Shown piece after piece: positions 26,412 to 35,990 of a stretch of DNA of 64,000 nucleotides. The stretch's first letter is position 1. Each line of letters begins with the position of its first letter. The stretch comes from Pseudomonas segetis. Lineage in GTDB: Bacteria > Pseudomonadota > Gammaproteobacteria > Pseudomonadales > Pseudomonadaceae. The translations under genes and the position numbers were made by a program. The notes below the pieces were generated by a model. The model was not told where the DNA came from, made no database searches, and was given only the letters and a program-made list of their open reading frames with translations. The stretch lies in the NCBI RefSeq assembly GCF_900188155.1, contig NZ_FZOG01000006.1, positions 236,005 to 300,004 of the forward strand. The letters are read 5' to 3'.

Positions 26412-27541
26412 ACAGGCCATTGCCAATGGATAAGCCGCAAGACCCGGCTTCAGAGTCAATACAGGCACACTTCAAGCTCAGCCACGACAGCTTTACCCTG
26501 GATGTCGACCTCCAGCTGCCAGGCAAGGGTGTCAGCGGTTTCTTTGGTCACTCCGGGTCGGGCAAAACCAGTTGCCTGCGCTGCTTTGCCGGTTTGGAAA
26601 AGCCCCAAGAGGGCTACCTCAAGGTCAATGGCGAAGTCTGGCAAGACAGCCAGAACGGTCTGTTCATGCCGCCCCACAAACGCGCGATTGGCTACGTGTT
26701 TCAAGAGGCCAACCTGTTCCCGCATTTGAGTGTGCTGGGCAATCTTCAATATGGCCTCAAGCGTATCCCCAGCACATTACGCCAGGTACCTTTGCAACAG
26801 GCCGTCGAGCTGCTGGGCATTGGCCACCTCTTAAAGCGCATGCCCGACAAACTATCCGGCGGTGAGCGCCAGCGCGTGGCAATCGCTCGCGCACTGCTGT
26901 GCAGCCCCAAGCTGTTGCTGATGGATGAACCTCTGGCCGCACTCGACCCCAAGCGCAAATCTGAAGTGCTGCCCTATCTTGAGCAGTTGCATGGGCAACT
27001 GCAGATTCCGGTGATCTACGTCAGCCATAGCGCAGATGAAATCGGTCGCCTGGCCGATCACTTGGTGGTGCTCGAAGACGGCAGGGTACAGGCCACTGGG
27101 CCTCTGAAGCAGACGCTGGTCCGTGATGACTTGCCCTTTATCTTCGAAGCCGACGCCGAGGCAGTCGTTGATGGCCATGTCTGTGACTTTGACCAGCACT
27201 ACCGGCTGCTGAGTATCCGCTTGAATGGCTCCGACAGCGTGCTGAAACTGCCGCACTCCATGCTGGAAAATGGCCAGCCGGTGAGAGTCAAGATCAAGGC
27301 CAGGGATGTCAGCATCAATCTGCAAAAGGCCCATGACAGTAGCATTCTCAACCTGATTCCAGCACAGGTCGTGAGCATCGTCTCGCTTGATGGGCAGGCT
27401 CAGGTGCTGATCCATGCTGCCGTGGGCGAAGAACACATAGTGGCGAGAATCACCCGCTACTCGTTCGACCGGCTCAAGCTCTTGCCACAACAGCAGGTTT
27501 GGCTGCAGATCAAATCAGTATCACTGCTCGGCACAGCCTAG
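26408..27541 (+). CDS. modC: Molybdate ABC transporter ATP-binding protein
   Basis: ATPase of the ModABC importer, 377 residues from the ATG at 26408, which overlaps the modB stop. Walker A GHSGSGKT lies at 47-54, then QEANLFPHLSV (Q-loop), LSGGERQRVAIARAL (signature) and LLLMDEPLAALD (Walker B). The C-terminal 70 residues (about 300-370) form a Mop/TOBE oxyanion-binding domain (VRVKIKARDVSINL ... IPAQVVSI), which marks ModC among ABC ATPases. A 284-base gap with the siaA promoter follows. Confidence 0.95.
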   Translation: MNRPLPMDKPQDPASESIQAHFKLSHDSFTLDVDLQLPGKGVSGFFGHSGSGKTSCLRCFAGLEKPQEGYLKVNGEVWQDSQNGLFMPPHKRAIGYVFQEANLFPHLSVLGNLQYGLKRIPSTLRQVPLQQAVELLGIGHLLKRMPDKLSGGERQRVAIARALLCSPKLLLMDEPLAALDPKRKSEVLPYLEQLHGQLQIPVIYVSHSADEIGRLADHLVVLEDGRVQATGPLKQTLVRDDLPFIFEADAEAVVDGHVCDFDQHYRLLSIRLNGSDSVLKLPHSMLENGQPVRVKIKARDVSINLQKAHDSSILNLIPAQVVSIVSLDGQAQVLIHAAVGEEHIVARITRYSFDRLKLLPQQQVWLQIKSVSLLGTA

Positions 27542-27825
27542 CTGGCCGCCGACTTTTCCAAACCTTAGTTTGCTTGACAAAAACCAACACATGGCAATTT
27601 GCTACTGCTGGCTTAATGAAATCTAAGCTACTTTGAAGCCTTGTTTTATCCGAGTAGCTGTTGCATCTTTGCTCAAAAGCATCGTTTGTCTGTTATCCAG
27701 GGCGCTTAGACAGGCATTTTCGGCTATCTGCCTGTCTTTAAAATTGCCGATCGACTGCCATACAACTCACACAACTTATTTGTACGCAAAGCCCACAGAG
27801 GCTGCGTAGCTAAAGGACATAGCGT

Positions 27826-29802
27826 ATGGCTGTAAAATGGGGATTACGGGGTAAGTCTGCGCTCGCAGTCCTGCTTGCGTGCGCTATTGCGCTGGTTCCG
27901 GCCGTAATGTTTGGTTGGCGGGCGCTTGGCGATATTCGTGGCCATTTTGGCGAAGCCTACGCACGTAACTTCACCCTTCTGCACCGCCAGCAAATCGCAG
28001 CCCCCTTGAGTCGGGAGCTGGCACTGTCCAAGCGCTTGGCGAACTCACTCGGCACCCGGCAATGGCTGCAAGATGAAAGCAGCTCGGTACACCGCACGCG
28101 TTTTTTTGATGAAGCAGAGGGTTTTCGCAGCGATTTCCTGGATAAATCCTACTTCATCATCGTTGACTCATCCCTGCACCTTTATCGCAATGACGAAGAC
28201 AGCCCGGTCAGCCAGATCCGCCGCTACACCCTCAGCCAAACGGACCCGAAAGACGCCTGGTATTTTGCCCTGCGCGATGACCCAACCGACTACAGCCTGG
28301 GCATTGAGGTCGACGATCAGAACAATGCCAGCAAGATTCGCTTTAACGTGCGCGTACGCAATGCGCAAAACAAGCTGCTTGGAATCACCGGCAGCGAGCT
28401 GAACCTCAAGCCCTTTATTGATGAGCTGCTGAGCAAAACCGAGCCGGGTGTGATGCCGATGCTGTTCAACCACGACGGCATCATTCAAGCCCAGCTCAAG
28501 CAAGGCAATGCGCCGCACAGCAATGACATATTCGAATACCTGAGCAACCGCGACGACCGCCAGTCGTTGCGCCAGATCATGTTGCAGGCGCAAACCGAGC
28601 CGAACCGGGTCAAGACCATGGACGCCATGGTCAACGGCAAGCCGCGACTGCTGGCACTTGCCTACATCGAGCCACTGAGGTGGTACGTAATGACCTCGGT
28701 CGACCTGCAAGCAGCCAATGTAGTTGATAGCCGCTGGTTGTGGCTGCTGCTTATCAGCTTTGTCGCCTTGCTTGCCGTGCTTTTGCTGGGGTTTGCCTAC
28801 GCAGTGGAAAGCCTGGTGGTAAGGCCAATCAAGGGGCTGCGCCGCTCGGCACTGGCAATTGCCGCCGGGCACTATGAAGAAACCCTGCCTGATGCCCGCA
28901 ATGATGAAATAGGCGAGCTTACGCAAGCCTTCTCGAGCATGGCCGACCAGGTTCTACAGCACACCCGGGAACTGGAGGGCAAGGTACAGGAGCGAACCCA
29001 GGCGCTGGAACAGGCGAACCGGGAAATGGTCGCGGCACATAAGAAAATCGACGACTCAATTGATTACGCAAGCCTGATCCAGCGCGCCATTCTGCCCGAT
29101 CGTCAACTCAGTGCATCGCTGGGCCAACAGCAGTTTGTACTTTGGCAACCGCGCGATACGGTCGGCGGTGACTTTTATGTGTATCGCCAGCACCAAGAGG
29201 GGTATTTGCTGGGCGTATTCGACTGCGCAGGCCACGGCGTGCCGGGCGCCTTGATGACCATGCTTGCCCGCGCCGCAATCGACCACGCCATTGGTGTGGC
29301 GGGGGCCGATGATCCCGCTGCAATTCTGCGTGAAACAGACATCGCCCTGCGCGGCATGCTTGCCGATGCGCAACTATCCCGCGCGCTGGCCACCAACACT
29401 GATGCGGGCTTGGTCTGGGTCAATCCCAGCCACAAAAAACTCTTGTTTGCCGGGGCCAAGATTGGCCTTTTCGCCACTGACGGCGAAGCCATCCAGGAAC
29501 TGCCGGGAGGTCGCAGGGCCTTGGGTGACAAGCGCAAAGGAGAATACCAGAACATCGAGCTGGCATTGATGCCCGGCTGGACCTATTACATGTGCACCGA
29601 CGGCTTCCTTGACCAGGCTGGCGGCGAACATGGCTTCGGGTTTGGTAACAGGCGATTCACCGCTATGCTGCAAAAGCACGCGAAACTACCGCTAGCCGAG
29701 CAAGCTGAGCTTTTTGCGACGAAACTCGCGGAATATCAAGGCGAGTTACCGCAACGTGATGACATCACCGTGCTGTCTTTTCGCTTTGACCAGAACAGCT
29801 AA
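27826..29802 (+). CDS. siaA: Membrane-bound PP2C-type phosphatase SiaA
   Basis: First protein of the SiaABCD switch. In P. aeruginosa SiaA dephosphorylates SiaC, freeing it to activate the diguanylate cyclase SiaD and promote aggregation and biofilm. The 658-residue protein has a membrane helix (about 12-30), a large periplasmic sensing domain (about 35-300), a second helix (about 303-326), a HAMP domain, a short coiled coil (about 385-410) and a cytosolic SpoIIE/PP2C phosphatase with metal-binding motifs VGGDFYVY, DCAGHGVPGALM, CTDGFLDQ and RDDITVLSF. The ribosome site AAGGAC precedes the ATG. Ligand unknown. Confidence 0.93.
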   Translation: MAVKWGLRGKSALAVLLACAIALVPAVMFGWRALGDIRGHFGEAYARNFTLLHRQQIAAPLSRELALSKRLANSLGTRQWLQDESSSVHRTRFFDEAEGFRSDFLDKSYFIIVDSSLHLYRNDEDSPVSQIRRYTLSQTDPKDAWYFALRDDPTDYSLGIEVDDQNNASKIRFNVRVRNAQNKLLGITGSELNLKPFIDELLSKTEPGVMPMLFNHDGIIQAQLKQGNAPHSNDIFEYLSNRDDRQSLRQIMLQAQTEPNRVKTMDAMVNGKPRLLALAYIEPLRWYVMTSVDLQAANVVDSRWLWLLLISFVALLAVLLLGFAYAVESLVVRPIKGLRRSALAIAAGHYEETLPDARNDEIGELTQAFSSMADQVLQHTRELEGKVQERTQALEQANREMVAAHKKIDDSIDYASLIQRAILPDRQLSASLGQQQFVLWQPRDTVGGDFYVYRQHQEGYLLGVFDCAGHGVPGALMTMLARAAIDHAIGVAGADDPAAILRETDIALRGMLADAQLSRALATNTDAGLVWVNPSHKKLLFAGAKIGLFATDGEAIQELPGGRRALGDKRKGEYQNIELALMPGWTYYMCTDGFLDQAGGEHGFGFGNRRFTAMLQKHAKLPLAEQAELFATKLAEYQGELPQRDDITVLSFRFDQNS

Positions 29803-29886
29803 CGGCTAAATTGAAATGCTGAAGAGAAAGAATGGGGCGATACGCTCCGCTCACATTCACCAGAGCAGACAATAACAAGGGCGCCT

Positions 29887-30429
29887 ATGGAATCGTTAGA
29901 TCTACTTGCAATGCGTGAAATCTACAATCGGCAGCGTGTCATGCTCTGTTTCAATGGCCCGATATCACGCAGCCTGATCGAGGAAATCGGCAATGCTTTG
30001 CGTAACTACCTGCAGGCCGAGCAAGCCAAGCCTTCGGCGGCGATGGACGTATTTGCGGTTTACATCGAGATGACGCAAAACATCAGGCATTATGCCACCC
30101 AGAAAGGCTTCAGCGACCAGGACGCCTCTGCTACCGTAGCCATTTCTCGCGACGACGAAGGCCGCTATGTAGTATCGGCAGGCAACCTGGTGACAGAACA
30201 AGACGGCCGCGAATTAGTCGACTTTGTCGCACGGCTATCTACGCTGGACAAAGCCCAACTCAAAATCGCCTATAAAGAACAACTGCGCAAACCGCGTGAA
30301 GATGGCGCAAGCAGCGGTGCTGGTCTTGGCTTGCTGGATATCGCCCGCAAGTCCAGCTCGCCTATGCGTACCAGCTTGCAAGAGCAAAAAGACGGCCGGT
30401 TCTTTTTTAGCCTTAGTGCCGTTATTTGA
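29887..30429 (+). CDS. siaB: SiaB protein kinase
   Basis: A 180-residue protein by position and family the kinase partner of SiaA that phosphorylates SiaC (DUF6272, a divergent GHKL-like ATPase). Visible are VYIEMTQNIRHYA, an N-box-like segment with N and H, and SSGAGLGLLDIARKS, a G-rich lid like that of GHKL kinases. It begins 84 bases after siaA with AAGGG upstream. Opposing phosphatase and kinase activities set the SiaC phosphorylation level. Confidence 0.9.
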   Translation: MESLDLLAMREIYNRQRVMLCFNGPISRSLIEEIGNALRNYLQAEQAKPSAAMDVFAVYIEMTQNIRHYATQKGFSDQDASATVAISRDDEGRYVVSAGNLVTEQDGRELVDFVARLSTLDKAQLKIAYKEQLRKPREDGASSGAGLGLLDIARKSSSPMRTSLQEQKDGRFFFSLSAVI

Positions 30430-30453
30430 AATAAGGATATTGAGAGTAAAACC

Positions 30454-30834
30454 ATGAGCGAACTTAATATCGCCAGCACACAATCCACACCTGCCATTCA
30501 TGGCGACTGGCAAGCTGGCGTGCTGGCAATGCAAGGCGATTCCTACCCGGAAAACTCATTTGAGCTGTATGACCAGGTCATCCAGTGGGTTGAACGATTC
30601 CTGGGAGAAGAACCCCGTCCCCTGGCGCTGCAACTAAAGCTGCTGTACCTCAACACCAGCTCGATCAAAGCCATGATGGATATCTTCGACCTGCTTGAAG
30701 AGGCGCACAACCAAGGACGGGAGGTCAGTGTCACCTGGTTATACGACAGCCGTAACGAACGCGTTGCAGAGCTCGCCGAAGAGTTTCGCGAAGACTGCAC
30801 ATTTGCGTTCACTATCAGTACCTTTGACGAGTAG
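30454..30834 (+). CDS. siaC: SiaC regulatory phosphoprotein
   Basis: A 126-residue SiaC-family protein (DUF1987). The unphosphorylated form binds and activates SiaD in P. aeruginosa; phosphorylation at Thr68 blocks that. Here residue 68 is Thr, in the motif YLNTSSIKAMMDIFDLLEEA, so the switch residue is retained at the same number. It starts 24 bases after siaB. Confidence 0.93.
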   Translation: MSELNIASTQSTPAIHGDWQAGVLAMQGDSYPENSFELYDQVIQWVERFLGEEPRPLALQLKLLYLNTSSIKAMMDIFDLLEEAHNQGREVSVTWLYDSRNERVAELAEEFREDCTFAFTISTFDE

Positions 30835-30837
30835 CAT

Positions 30838-31662
30838 ATGAACCGCGAGCGCGATCTAGATAGCTTGATAGAGAGCTTGTTGGCTGATCCTGCGTATATG
30901 GACCATCCGCTACGCGATGCCCTGCAACGCCTGCACCAGCAGAATGTTGAGCACCTGGGTCGCATCGAACGCATTGCGCGCATCTCTGATGGCTATCAAT
31001 CCCTGGCCCGCGAACAGAACCTGTCGTTGTCCGAGCGTTATCACAAGCAACTGCGCAAACTGGAAAAGGTCGCCCGTATTTCCGACCGCTATCAGCAAAT
31101 GATGCGCGACCTCAACCTGGCCCTGAAAGAAGCCTCCAACCGCGACCCATTGACCGCCCTGGCCAACCGCCGCATGTTGATTGAGCGGCTCAAGGAAGAG
31201 GTTTCACGGGCCACTCGTCAGAACAAGACCTTTGTCTTGGCAATGGTTGATGTGGACCATTTCAAACAGATCAACGACAACTGGGGCCACGATATTGGCG
31301 ACCGCATGCTCGAAGAGATCGCCCGGGTCTTGCAAGCAGAGGTCCGCAGCTACGATCTTTGCGGGCGTTGGGGTGGCGAAGAGTTTCTGATCTTATTACC
31401 CGACACCGACCTGGACTCGGCCGCACAGGTTATCGAGCGCGTGCGTAGCGGCCTGCGTGCCCTGGCCGTGCGGGTCAGCACGGAATTGCTGAGCGTATCC
31501 GCCAGTTTCGGCGTGGCAGAACACCGCACCGACGAAAGCTACTCGCAAACCCTCAACCGGGCAGATGCTGCCCTGCTACAGGCCAAGCGCAATGGCCGCG
31601 ACCGCTGCATCTACGCGAACCATGAGTCGCTCGACAACACCGCCCCCAAGCCACAGCCCTAA
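30838..31662 (+). CDS. siaD: SiaD diguanylate cyclase
   Basis: GGDEF enzyme producing cyclic di-GMP when bound to SiaC. The ATG follows the siaC stop by three bases. The 274-residue protein has an N-terminal helical stalk (about 30-100) containing a 32-residue-period repeat, LGRIERIARISDGYQ at 40-54 and LRKLEKVARISDRYQ at 72-86, then a GGDEF domain with GGEEF at 179-183 and the inhibitory RSYD at 170-173 placed five residues before it. Both catalysis and feedback inhibition should be intact. The repeated stalk is the likely SiaC docking or dimerisation surface, which is inferred. Confidence 0.93.
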   Translation: MNRERDLDSLIESLLADPAYMDHPLRDALQRLHQQNVEHLGRIERIARISDGYQSLAREQNLSLSERYHKQLRKLEKVARISDRYQQMMRDLNLALKEASNRDPLTALANRRMLIERLKEEVSRATRQNKTFVLAMVDVDHFKQINDNWGHDIGDRMLEEIARVLQAEVRSYDLCGRWGGEEFLILLPDTDLDSAAQVIERVRSGLRALAVRVSTELLSVSASFGVAEHRTDESYSQTLNRADAALLQAKRNGRDRCIYANHESLDNTAPKPQP

Positions 31663-31840
31663 TATCCAGGCAGTGGCTGCCAGCAAGTGGCAAGGCAACT
31701 GCAAGGCTGATGATCAATAGTCAAAAAATCACTCTTTCGGTTAATTTAATAACGCCCCCAGAAAAGTAATCTATACCTAGCGTATTGCTGCGCAAAGTCT
31801 TATCCGCACTGCTCACAACAATAACAAGGAGCACCCCGGA

Positions 31841-32611
31841 ATGCGTTCCAAGCTTATGATTACCCATGCTTTTATATTTTTGATTGCGCTCGCTGCGAGC
31901 TTCCCAGCGAGCACCTCAGCGGCTGCACTCAGCCCCGCCGAGCTTGCTCAGGTATATGCCTGTCGCGCGACCAGCAGCTTGCTCCTGTTACGTGGCGAAG
32001 GCTTCCAAAAGATCCATCAACAGCGCCTCGAAGCAGACCTGCAGGCTCTAAACGGCGCCCTGCAAGCCATTTCACAACCCAGCGATAACCTTCTGGCCAC
32101 GCGCCAAGAGCTTGTTACCCAGCTGCGTAACGGTGTTTCCTATGGCCCCAGCGAAGACAATGTGCCGTGGCGTTATCCACAGGAGCTGAGCAAGGCGCTA
32201 CGCGACTTTCTGCATGAAGCACGACAAATGCCGCAAGGCAGTGACGATGAGCTGCCCGCCGAGGTCGAATACCTTGCCGTGCAGTACCTCAGTCGTTCCT
32301 ACATGGGTACCTTTGAAATTGCCCGTGAGCAGCCCGACACCTATCTGGGGCAGGACGAACGCCTGTTGCTGCCAAAGATTGACCAGCAGCTCAACACCGC
32401 AGGATTAGCCGATGATCCGGCGCTGGGCAAGCTCACCGCACGCTGGGAGTACCTGAAGAGCGCACTGGCCGACATGAACAGCAAGAGCAACACCCTGCAG
32501 AGTGTATCGGGCCGGCCCTTTGCTCCCATTACGGTTGACCGGCATTCACGCACGCTGACGCAAAACTGGATAGAACGCGAGCAGGCCTCGCCTGCCGTTG
32601 CCGCGCAGTAG
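31841..32611 (+). CDS. Hypothetical secreted protein
   Basis: A 256-residue product I do not recognise. The N-terminus is a signal peptide (hydrophobic FIFLIALAASFPAS, cleavage near STSAAA). The mature part is mainly helical and rich in Leu, Gln and Arg, with a single Cys near YACRATSS. There are no membrane segments or catalytic motifs. The ATG at 31841 has AAGGAG upstream, so expression is credible. It lies 178 bases after siaD, not obviously in that operon, and is convergent with the Mpo1-like gene across 17 bases. A role in surface or aggregation biology is possible only by proximity. Confidence 0.7.
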   Translation: MRSKLMITHAFIFLIALAASFPASTSAAALSPAELAQVYACRATSSLLLLRGEGFQKIHQQRLEADLQALNGALQAISQPSDNLLATRQELVTQLRNGVSYGPSEDNVPWRYPQELSKALRDFLHEARQMPQGSDDELPAEVEYLAVQYLSRSYMGTFEIAREQPDTYLGQDERLLLPKIDQQLNTAGLADDPALGKLTARWEYLKSALADMNSKSNTLQSVSGRPFAPITVDRHSRTLTQNWIEREQASPAVAAQ

Positions 32612-32628
32612 CGCCCGGCAACGCAGCG

Positions 32629-33153
32629 TTAAATCGATTGTTGGCCGCTCCTGTGCCTTACCGGCCCGGCGCGGTCGACCACCTGCTGCTCGACTTCAGC
32701 ACGCATGCCCAGCAGGAACGCAGCTTCGGCCACCACAAACAGCGGCCCGATTGCCAACCCCATGACATCGTCAACAAATGCAGGTTTGCGGCCTTCAAAA
32801 TAGTGGCCAACAAACTGGATCAGCCAGCCCACGACAAACAGGCCGAGCCCCGAGCCCAACCACAGCATCGTACCTTGCTGCGCCAGCAACGCTCCGGCCC
32901 AGACACACAGCAACAGCCCGATGCTCATGGCCAGGCCGAAGCGCAGGTCAAGGCGCAGGTAAAACACGGCAGCCACAAGACTCACAAGTGCCGCGCCTGA
33001 CCACCAGAGTCCAAGCCACTCAACGCCAGGGCGAGACAACAAAACCGCCACGGCCAGTACAATCATCGGAATACCGACAAAGTGACTGATGATATTTCGC
33101 TGATCGCGGTGATACGCCGCGTACTGCGCCAGGTGATCGACCAGGGTTTTCAT
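32629..33153 (-). CDS. Mpo1-like (DUF962) membrane protein
   Basis: A 174-residue protein with about four membrane helices and the histidine pattern of the Mpo1/YGL010w family: HRDQRNIISHFVGIP (H15, H24) and VGHYFEGRKPAF (H117). Yeast Mpo1 is an iron-dependent 2-hydroxy fatty acid dioxygenase, so a lipid alpha-oxidation role is possible; bacterial members are little studied. Start ATG at 33153 follows GGAGAATAATA. It is monocistronic, 58 bases beyond the start-side of nothing in common with the PauB-like gene upstream region. Confidence 0.8.
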   Translation of the reverse strand: MKTLVDHLAQYAAYHRDQRNIISHFVGIPMIVLAVAVLLSRPGVEWLGLWWSGAALVSLVAAVFYLRLDLRFGLAMSIGLLLCVWAGALLAQQGTMLWLGSGLGLFVVGWLIQFVGHYFEGRKPAFVDDVMGLAIGPLFVVAEAAFLLGMRAEVEQQVVDRAGPVRHRSGQQSI

Positions 33154-33210
33154 TATTATTCTCCGCTGTAGCTAGGGTCACTAGGTCGATCATAACCCGA
33201 CAAGCCCGTA

Positions 33211-34524
33211 TCAGCGCAGCTTCTCAAGCAGTTGGTAATACCACATTCCGACCGCCAGCATCGGGTTGCCAAGCACATCGCCAAACGGCACTTTAATGTG
33301 CGAACAACCGGCAAAGGTGTCGAACTTCTCCAAACTGCCAGTCAAGGCATTGGCCATAACTTCACCCATGATATGCGTCGTGGCGATACCGTGGCCGGAG
33401 TAACCCTGGCAATACCAGACGTTATCCGAAAGCTTGCCCAGCTGCGGAATACGGTTGATCACGATGCCCATGGCGCAGCTCCACTGGAAATCGATATCAA
33501 CACCTTTGAGCTTGGGGAATGTCTGCTCGATACCCGGACGCAACTCTGCCGCAATGTCACGAGAGTCACGCCCGGAGTAGTTGGCACCCCCCCCAAAGAG
33601 CAAGCGCTTGTCAGCAGTCAGGCGGAAATAGTCGAGCACAAAGCGGCAGTCATACACGGCCAGGTCATGTGGGTTGATCTGGTCGGCCAGTTCGCCAAGG
33701 GGTTCAGTGGTGACAATCCCGCCCATGGCCGGGAAGATCATGCCCTTTAGTTTTTTCGGCTCAAGCTGGTGATATACATCACCGGCCAGCAGGACCTGCT
33801 TCGCATCGATCCGGCCTTCAGCGGTCACCACTGCCGGTTTATCGCCGTGAATGATCTCCAGCACTTCGGAGTGTTCGAAAATCAGCGCGCCCAGGCTTTC
33901 AGCTGCCTTGGCCTCGCCGATACACAGGTTCAGTGGATGCAGGTGCATATTGCGCATGTTCTTGATTGCGCCATGGTACAGGTCGCTGTCCAGGTGATTG
34001 CGCACGGCACTGCGGTCAAGCAGGGTCACTTCATCACCCATGCCACGGCGCACGGCTTCTTCGTAGTCCGCTTTCAAGTCATCCATGTGAGCCGGCTTGT
34101 AGGCCGCATGCAGGTGACCGTACTTGAGATCACAGGCGATCGAATACTTCTCGATACGCTTCTTGATGATCTCGTGGCCACGCCAGCGCAGGCCCCAGAT
34201 GAAATCATCAACCTCACTGCCGAGCTTATTGCGCATCTGTTTGCGCATGGCACCATCGCCCGAGAGGCTGCCGGTGACCTGGCCACCATTGCGACCGGTT
34301 GCGCCCCAGCCAATTTTCTTGGCTTCGACAATCGCAACCTTCAGGCCGCGCTCAGCCAGTTCAACCGCACTTGCGACGCCGGTAAAGCCTCCGCCAATAA
34401 TCACCACATCGACACTGACCTGGCCTTGTAGCCTTGGGTAATTGGTTTCCTGATTGAGGGTGGCCGTGTAGTAAGACTTGCAGCGCTGCGCGTCCGGGGT
34501 CACAACATCTACTTGAGCATTCAT
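33211..34524 (-). CDS. FAD-dependent gamma-glutamylpolyamine oxidase (PauB-like)
   Basis: D-amino-acid-oxidase-fold flavoenzyme of 437 residues, starting at the ATG at 34524 with AAGGA upstream. The dinucleotide motif VIIGGGFTGVASAVELAERG lies at about 41-60, then KKIGWGATGRNGGQVTGS (FAD contact of PuuB/PauB enzymes) and the C-terminal YSGHGIATTHIMGE. Such enzymes oxidise gamma-glutamyl-putrescine or longer glutamylated polyamines to the aldehyde. It lies 101 bases after a glutamylpolyamine synthetase gene on the same strand, the pauA-pauB arrangement known in P. aeruginosa. Exact substrate not determined. Confidence 0.88.
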   Translation of the reverse strand: MNAQVDVVTPDAQRCKSYYTATLNQETNYPRLQGQVSVDVVIIGGGFTGVASAVELAERGLKVAIVEAKKIGWGATGRNGGQVTGSLSGDGAMRKQMRNKLGSEVDDFIWGLRWRGHEIIKKRIEKYSIACDLKYGHLHAAYKPAHMDDLKADYEEAVRRGMGDEVTLLDRSAVRNHLDSDLYHGAIKNMRNMHLHPLNLCIGEAKAAESLGALIFEHSEVLEIIHGDKPAVVTAEGRIDAKQVLLAGDVYHQLEPKKLKGMIFPAMGGIVTTEPLGELADQINPHDLAVYDCRFVLDYFRLTADKRLLFGGGANYSGRDSRDIAAELRPGIEQTFPKLKGVDIDFQWSCAMGIVINRIPQLGKLSDNVWYCQGYSGHGIATTHIMGEVMANALTGSLEKFDTFAGCSHIKVPFGDVLGNPMLAVGMWYYQLLEKLR

Positions 34525-34625
34525 ACAAAATCCTTGGTTAAACGGTTTGCTGGCAGGCTTGAGCCTGAACAGGGCCGGCAGGTCCAGCACAGCGCTGGCC
34601 AGCGGTCCTTGATGGCTCAGGCTAA

Positions 34626-35990
34626 TCAAGCGTTAGTCAGGTACCAGCGCCAATCCTGTTCGCCCACTTCAGCCATGAACTGGCGATGTTCTTCGCGCTT
34701 GACCGCGAGATACACGTCAAGAAATTCGCCATCGAGGGCTTCACGCGCCCAGCTTGAGTTTTCCAGTGCATGCAGTGAGGTCAGCCAGTCGGTTGGCAGC
34801 AGTTCCGTAGCCTGTGCATAACCATTGCCCGTGACCGGAGCGCCCGGATCAAGCTCATGGCGAATCCCGTGATGAATCGCTGCAAGAATGGCCGCAGCCG
34901 CCAGATAGGGGTTGGCGTCGGCACCACAGATACGGTGTTCGACATGGCGTGTATTGGCTGGACCGCCCGGCACACGCATGCTGACGGTACGGTTGTCCAC
35001 ACCCCAGGTCGGTGCCAGGGGCGCATAGCTATTGGCCTGGAAACGGCGGTATGAGTTGGCGTTGGGGCAAAACAACAGCAGTGAGTCGAGCAGTGCGCTG
35101 AGCATGCCCGCCACCGACATCGCCAGCAGTGGCGTGCCCGCCGGATCTTCGCTGGCATAGAGGTTATTGCCCTGTGCGTCCGCCAGGCTGACATGCATAT
35201 GCATGCCAGTGCCGGCCAGGTGATCGTAGGGCTTGGCCATAAAGCAGGCCTGCATGCCGTGCTTGTGGGCGACTCCTTTGACGATGCGCTTATAGCGAAC
35301 CGCTTGATCCATGGCCGCCAGTGCATCGCCATGCTCCAGGGTGATTTCAACCTGGCCCGGTGCATATTCGGAGATGGCCGTGCGCGCCGGAATTCCCTGG
35401 GTTTTACAGGCACTGTAGAGGTCAGCGAGAAAGGGCTCTATCTGCTCCAGTTCACGCAAACCGTAGACCTGGGTGCTGCGTGGGCGACCTCCATCGGCAT
35501 CCAGCGCCGGTTGTGGACGCCCCCGCGCATCAGGCTTCTGATCGAGCAGATAAAACTCCAGTTCACAGGCCATGACCGGGTGATAACCATCCGCCTTCAG
35601 CCGTTCGATCACCTGAACCAGCAGGTGCCTTGGATCGGCAACAGTAGCGGGCAAGCCTTCAGTCGGGTGCATGCTGACCTGTACCGCAGCAGTCGGAATC
35701 TGCCGCCAAGGCATCCGGGTCAGGCTGCCGGGCAATGGATAAGCACGGCAATCTATATCGCCCACTTCCCAGACCAGGCCCGAATCCTCGACGTCGTCTC
35801 CGTTCATGGTCAAGCCGAGGATAGTGCTCGGCAATGGCCGACCGGTCTTGTACACCGCGAGCAACTCGTCGCGGTGTAACAGCTTGCCACGTGGCACACC
35901 GTTGGCGTCGAGAATGAACAGCTCGAACATCTCGATATCAGGATTGTCGGCTAGAAATTTTTCAGCTTCTTGCACTGGAGCAAATTGCAT
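34626..35990 (-). CDS. Third glutamylpolyamine synthetase (PauA-like)
   Basis: Glutamine-synthetase-fold ligase paralogous to SpuB and SpuI, with ELEFYLLDQKPDARG, QACFMAKPYD, GTGMHMHVS, NSYRRF and GADANPYLAAA. The ATG at 35990 (MQFAPVQEAE) gives 454 residues and aligns with the starts of its paralogues; an ATG at 36032 adds 14 residues but has no ribosome site. It forms a pair with the PauB-like oxidase immediately downstream, so this unit can make and then oxidise a gamma-glutamylated amine. Preference among putrescine, cadaverine, spermidine or diaminopropane is unknown. Confidence 0.88.
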   Translation of the reverse strand: MQFAPVQEAEKFLADNPDIEMFELFILDANGVPRGKLLHRDELLAVYKTGRPLPSTILGLTMNGDDVEDSGLVWEVGDIDCRAYPLPGSLTRMPWRQIPTAAVQVSMHPTEGLPATVADPRHLLVQVIERLKADGYHPVMACELEFYLLDQKPDARGRPQPALDADGGRPRSTQVYGLRELEQIEPFLADLYSACKTQGIPARTAISEYAPGQVEITLEHGDALAAMDQAVRYKRIVKGVAHKHGMQACFMAKPYDHLAGTGMHMHVSLADAQGNNLYASEDPAGTPLLAMSVAGMLSALLDSLLLFCPNANSYRRFQANSYAPLAPTWGVDNRTVSMRVPGGPANTRHVEHRICGADANPYLAAAAILAAIHHGIRHELDPGAPVTGNGYAQATELLPTDWLTSLHALENSSWAREALDGEFLDVYLAVKREEHRQFMAEVGEQDWRWYLTNA

